Made by a program: the position numbers and the translations under genes
DNA from: Podila epigama
Lineage: Eukaryota > Mortierellomycota > Mortierellomycetes > Mortierellales > Mortierellaceae
Direction of reading: 5' to 3'
Length of the DNA: 13,509 bases
Assembly (NCBI GenBank): GCA_015679605.1
Contig: JAAAVE010000789.1
Span: forward strand, 1-13,509
In this document: one piece after another, positions 9,974 to 13,509 of the stretch
Layout of the letters: every line of letters starts with the position of its first letter
Numbering within the stretch: position 1 is the first letter of the stretch
Notes under the pieces: generated by a model
Told to the model about the DNA's origin: nothing
Databases searched by the model: none
What the model saw: only the letters and a program-made list of their open reading frames with translations

Positions 9974-9983
9974 AATAAATAAA
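9974..9983 (+). terminator. Probable polyadenylation signal of the thioesterase gene
   Basis: The overlapping AATAAATAAA starts 17 bases after the thioesterase stop codon. It is the only AATAAA in the short gap before alpha-tubulin, so it is the best candidate 3'-end signal. Fungal polyadenylation signals are loose, so confidence is moderate. Confidence 0.55.
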
Positions 9984-10014
9984 CCAATTTGCATGGTGCC
10001 ATGCAACCATTGGT
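9983..10014. promoter_or_regulatory. Inverted repeat containing two opposed CCAAT boxes
   Basis: The left arm is ACCAAT then TTGCATGG, the spacer is TG, and the right arm is CCATGCAA, CC, ATTGGT. The inner 8-base arms are perfect and the outer 6-base arms are perfect, with a two-base CC bulge on the right. On the minus strand the right box reads GACCAATGG, which fits the HAP/NF-Y consensus RRCCAATSR. It sits 181-212 bases upstream of the alpha-tubulin start and directly after the thioesterase poly(A) signal. Confidence 0.6.
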
Positions 10015-10194
10015 CATGTGGCCAGGCTCGTTCCCTTTTTTTTTTTCCAGTTCCCCCAGTCGTTTTTATTTTTTTATCCCCCTTTTTTCTCTCCTTCTCC
10101 ATCGGTTCCTCGTTCCCATAACACACAACGCCCGCTCACCCTATTCCCAACCTCCTCACCTCTTCTTTCTTACCACTCATTCTTAAAGTCAACC

Positions 10195-12138
10195 ATGCGT
10201 GAAGTCATTTCCATTCATGTCGGACAGGTAATTGAGTGTTCTCTCTGTCTGTTTGCGCTCTCACGCTTTTAGTCTGTCACGCTGTTAGTCTGTCAGTCAG
10301 TCTGTCTGTCAGTTTGTCAGTTTGTCAGTTTGTCAGTTTGTCTATCTATCAGTTTGTCTGCCTGTGAAAATAAAAGTCTATCTGCTATAAAACGCAACAT
10401 CTCACGACAATGATAACAACAACTAAAACTAGGCCGGTATTCAAATCGGTAACTCCTGTTGGGAGCTCTACTGCATCGAGCATGGAATCGACCCTGAAGG
10501 TCATGTGTATGTCGCGCCTTGAAAACTCAAAATGCCCTTTCCCAGAGCTATTCAGCTGGTTTGCGATGTAGCTCGCGATAACTTGTTTTTTTGCGCTCTT
10601 TGCTCTGGTCACAGCTGACTTGATTATCCCATTGTGTCTCCTTGTTGGACATAGTTCTTCAGACAAGCAGGGAACCCAGTTTGACTCGTCCTCGAGCACG
10701 TTCTTCTCAGAGACAGGTGCTGGAAAGCATGTTCCTCGAGCCAGTAAGTCGAATTCCCCTGAAATGTTAAATGTGGGGTTGGAATGTGTGGGGCATGCTG
10801 TCTTTTAAAGCGTGAGAACGTGTGCTGACTATACCATTTCATAATTTCTCAGTCTTGGTCGATCTCGAAGAGACTGTCGTTGACGAAGTTCGAACTGGCA
10901 CCTACAAGGGGTAAATACTACGAGTCCAAAAAAAATAAGACGTTTTCATTTGGATTTATTGTCAAGTGCAATAATGCAAACGCAAACGAAAAGACCAAAA
11001 AAAAAAAAAAAAAAGAGCCTAATATCATTGCATACAATTTAGCCTTTTCCACCCAGAACAGCTCATCAGCGGAAAGGAGGATGCCGCCAACAACTATGCC
11101 CGCGGCCATTATACCATTGGCAAGGAGCTAGTTGACAGAGTCCTGGAGCGTGTCCGCAAGCTCTCTGACGCGTGCTCTGGTCTTCAAGGATTCTTGGTCT
11201 TCCACTCGTTCGGTGGTGGCACTGGCTCTGGCTTTGGTGCATTGCTGCTCGAGCGCCTCTCGGTTGACTATGGCAAGAAGGCCAAGCTCGAGTTTGCCGT
11301 TTATCCTGCACCCGAGATGGCCACATCTGTTGTCGAGCCCTACAACTCGATTCTGACCACCCACACGACCCTCGAGCACACAGACTGTGCCTTCATGGTT
11401 GACAATGAGGCCATTTATGATATTTGCCGCCGCAACTTGAACGTGGCTCGACCATCGTATACCCATCTGAACCGTATGATTGCTCAGGTTGTGTCGTCCA
11501 TCACTGCGTCTCTGCGCTTTGTGGGTTCACTCAACGTGGATTTGAACGAGTTCCAGACCAACCTCGTGCCTTACCCTCGTATCCACTTCCCTCTCGTCAC
11601 CTACGCGCCCATCTTGTCCGCCGATAAGGCTTACCACGAGCAGCACTCTGTTCAAGAGATTACCTCAGCCTGTTTCGAAACTACGAACCAGATGGTCAAG
11701 TGTGACCCACATACTGGCAAGTACATGGCCTGCTGTCTCTTGTTCCGAGGCGATGTCATTCCCAAGGATGTCAGTGCCGCCATCACACACATTAAGACAA
11801 AGCGCACCATCCAATTTGTTGATTGGTGCCCTACTGGATTCAAGGTCGGCATTAACAACCAGCCACCCCATGTCTTCCCTGGTGGCGATGTTGCCAAGGT
11901 TAGCCGTGCTGTCTGCATGCTGTCCAATACGACCGCCATTGCTGATGCCTGGAGCCGCCTCGATCACAAGTTTGATCTCATGTATGCCAAGCGTGCCTTT
12001 GTCCACTGGTACGTTGGTGAGGGCATGGAAGAAGGCGAGTTTTCTGAGGCCCGTGAGGATCTGGCTGCCCTTGAGAAGGACTATGAGGAGGTTGCCTCTG
12101 ACTCTGCTATCGAGGATGAAAACCATGAGGAATTCTAG
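10195..12138 (+). CDS. TUB1: Alpha-tubulin
   Basis: The protein is 449 aa from five exons: 10195-10227, 10433-10506, 10655-10743, 10853-10910 and 11043-12138 (TAG). Introns are 205, 148, 109 and 132 nt, all GT-AG. The exon sum is 1350 nt. Alpha-tubulin pairs with beta-tubulin to form microtubules and binds the non-exchangeable GTP. The N-terminus [25 protein letters not shown] is diagnostic. The tubulin signature GGGTGSG falls at residues 142-148. Glu254, which in the family triggers hydrolysis of the beta-tubulin GTP, is present in [10 protein letters not shown]. The acidic C-terminal tail ends ENHEEF, so the terminal residue is Phe rather than Tyr. Lys40 is present within SSDKQG. Four introns crowd the first 85 codons and the remaining 365 codons form one exon, a common arrangement for fungal tubulin genes. 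The start lies 237 bases after the thioesterase stop on the same strand. Confidence 0.98.
10273..10364. repeat. Degenerate TCTG/TCAG/TTTG tetranucleotide repeat in alpha-tubulin intron 1
   Basis: A 4-base-period array runs through the first intron (10228-10432). At its core are four exact end-to-end copies of the 8-mer TCAGTTTG at 10309-10340, with a fifth at 10349-10356. It is a microsatellite and a likely length polymorphism. No role in splicing is evident. Confidence 0.85.
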
Positions 12139-12495
12139 ATATATGTTGATATATACATTTTTCCCTCAACACTCCTCGCACAGTTGGTGTCGCACCCACC
12201 ATCATGCTGCAAGCTATTCGTTTGTTTTAATACTAGTCCATGCTTTGGCAGATTCAAAAAAAATATTATTGTATACAGCATGTTTTTTTTTTGTGTGTGT
12301 GAATGTTTGAGAGTGTGTATTTGATATGACATCGAGTGGAGTGGCGAATAGTTGCGAGTAGTTTGTCTTTTCTACATGGTGCGAAAGAGAAGGAGGTAGA
12401 CAGACACAGAAACAAGAGAGAGTATAACCATAATAATAATAAAAATAAAAAAGAGTGACACGGTGATGAAGAGTAGAAAAAAAAAGCTTCAGCCT
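12139..12495. other. Convergent 3' region of alpha-tubulin and QCR7
   Basis: These 357 bases lie between two facing stop codons. There is no coding exon. They hold a TG run near 12290-12300 and an A-rich segment at about 12431-12450 with an AATAAA on the plus strand (12438-12443). That site is 300 bases past the tubulin stop and close to the QCR7 end, so its use is uncertain. Confidence 0.5.
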
Positions 12496-13324
12496 TTACT
12501 TGGAGAAGGATTTGATGTTGTTAAAGTCCTCTCTCTCAGCAAACTCGCCGGCGACCTCGTCAATGATGGGTGTGAGGTAGCGGATGTCATCCTCGGGCTT
12601 GAGGGTGTTCTCCTTGGTGGCGATGGTGTGGGAGAGAGAGTACTGGCAGCCAACCTTCATGCGGTAGACGCGCTCGTAAAGCTCGTTCTCGGGAAGGCGG
12701 TTGATGGCCTCACGGATGATATCGGTCTCCTCGCGGAGCAAGTCATCATAACGGAAACCTAAAGGAATTGTGAAAAGTAGAGTCAGTCAACATGACTTTC
12801 AAATGGTGTCGTTGGGGAGATTGGTTGGTTGGTCAAAAGATTCGCTCAATGTTTTTTCTTTCTTGAAGAAAGTCATTTCGTCTTTCATCCCGAATATTTC
12901 GTCCATCATGCTGATCACGGATATTTTCGCGGATGTCCTGAAATGGAGAGCGCACAAAGAGGAAAAACATTCTTTGGACTGGGACGCAGGCGCCACACGT
13001 GGAAATGGTATATTGGTCGCAATAAGAGGATCCATTGAAGCAAGCCTATTACTCCAGTTTAAGAACAAGTGAACTGTCGAGCTGATCCAGATCCGATTGT
13101 TGAAAAGTGTGGTCGCATGTAGGTGATGGTGCGTGATATGTGTGTTTGAGGGTGCGAGACCAACATGAGTGAAGGTTGAGATCAACAAAAAAAAAAATAT
13201 AAAAGAACTACACACCGAGCTTGCGGTAGCCAGCAGCATTGACGAAAGCATTGGCGACGGGCTGGAGGAGGCCAGACAAGAACTTGGAGGCCTTGACCTG
13301 GTTGACGAGAGTGATGCCAGACAT
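12496..13324 (-). CDS. QCR7: Cytochrome b-c1 complex subunit 7 (ubiquinol-cytochrome c reductase 14 kDa subunit)
   Basis: The protein is 123 aa from two exons (minus strand): 13324-13216 and 12758-12496. The single GT-AG intron is 457 nt, the longest in the window. The sum of 372 nt gives 124 codons with the TAA. Qcr7 is a nuclear-encoded supernumerary subunit of respiratory complex III on the matrix side of the inner membrane, needed for assembly around cytochrome b. The join reconstructs the family hallmark AAGYRKLGFRYDDLL across the splice junction. It is followed by REAINRLPENELYERVYRMK and, towards the C-terminus, KPEDDIRYLTPIIDEV. Yeast Qcr7 is 127 aa, so the length is normal. As in the family, there is no obvious cleavable presequence. 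The donor (G|GTGTGT) is weak; a donor two bases further in is possible, but it would break the frame with exon 2. The gene converges on alpha-tubulin with 357 bases between the stops. Confidence 0.96.
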
Positions 13325-13509
13325 GGTGAGGTGATGTATGGAGATGTATGGAGAGGGAGGTGATGTGATGTGCCGATGTAATCTTGACCACAAAAAAATA
13401 AAAAAAAATCCGATACCCCCGCTTGCTCCGAGGTCACGTGCCATGCTCCTTTGGTGAAAGTGGCGCGATTGAGGCCTTATCCTGTGACGTCACATCAGCA
13501 GAAATACAG
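13325..13509 (-). promoter_or_regulatory. QCR7 upstream region with E-box and CRE-like palindrome
   Basis: Relative to the QCR7 start at 13324, a GTCACGTG element (13433-13440, E-box CACGTG core) lies about 110 bases upstream. A 12-base perfect palindrome TGTGACGTCACA (13483-13494, TGACGTCA core) lies about 160 bases upstream. GTCACGTG is the type of site bound by Cbf1-like bHLH proteins, known upstream of yeast bc1 subunit genes. TGACGTCA is the classic bZIP (CREB/ATF) site. Use at this locus is inferred. Confidence 0.5.

Noticed and set aside
11665-12126. Minus-strand open frame of 153 codons inside alpha-tubulin
   Set aside because: It is antisense to the highly conserved last exon of alpha-tubulin, where codon bias leaves the opposite frame open.
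11702-12310. Plus-strand open frame of 202 codons overlapping alpha-tubulin
   Set aside because: It is an alternative frame of the tubulin exon that runs into the 3' region. It has no independent support.
12799-13437. Minus-strand open frame of 212 codons over the QCR7 intron and exon 1
   Set aside because: It overlaps the true QCR7 exon 1 in another frame. Its sequence is rich in Ser, His and Thr from simple repeats, with no recognisable domain.
1-13509. tRNA, rRNA, CRISPR or transposon features
   Set aside because: I scanned for cloverleaf-type and conserved rRNA sequence, regularly spaced long repeats, and transposase or integrase motifs on both strands and saw none. A tool-based search could still find short or diverged ones.

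Overview
This window is a dense stretch of an intron-rich fungal nuclear genome. It holds six protein-coding genes, all recognisable and all apparently intact. I rebuilt each one by following reading frame and splice sites from exon to exon, and every spliced length comes out as a whole number of codons. MDM10 is essentially a fungal family. The genes carry 1 to 7 introns of about 105 to 460 bases, and homopolymer and CT/GA runs are frequent. This suggests a filamentous or early-diverging fungus rather than a budding yeast. Mucoromycota, perhaps the Mortierella group, is my tentative guess; the sequence does not settle it.

Layout. Minus strand, 2146 to 84: MDM10, the mitochondrial outer-membrane beta-barrel of the ER-mitochondria tether (4 exons, 507 aa). 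Minus strand, 4902 to 2570: seipin, the ER lipid-droplet assembly protein (5 exons, 609 aa, with a very long low-complexity tail). A 944-base intergenic stretch follows. Minus strand, 8584 to 5847: V-ATPase subunit B (8 exons, 515 aa). A 339-base divergent promoter region separates it from a plus-strand hotdog-fold acyl-CoA thioesterase of the ACOT13 type, 8924 to 9957 (6 exons, 155 aa, one intron apparently of the GC-AG class). Plus strand, 10195 to 12138: alpha-tubulin (5 exons, 449 aa). A 357-base convergent gap leads to the minus-strand QCR7, a cytochrome bc1 complex subunit, 13324 to 12496 (2 exons, 123 aa). The window ends in the QCR7 upstream region.

How they relate. This is mostly a housekeeping neighbourhood. 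Seipin and MDM10 lie head to tail and both act at ER contact sites that handle lipid. QCR7 and MDM10 are mitochondrial, V-ATPase acidifies vacuoles, and the thioesterase acts on acyl-CoAs. There is no operon logic, and co-regulation is not demonstrated.

I found no mobile element, CRISPR array, rRNA, tRNA or clear novel system. The most notable points are the GC-AG intron, a CCAAT-containing hairpin between the thioesterase and alpha-tubulin, repeats in the divergent promoter, the long seipin tail, and a retained Lys40 in alpha-tubulin.
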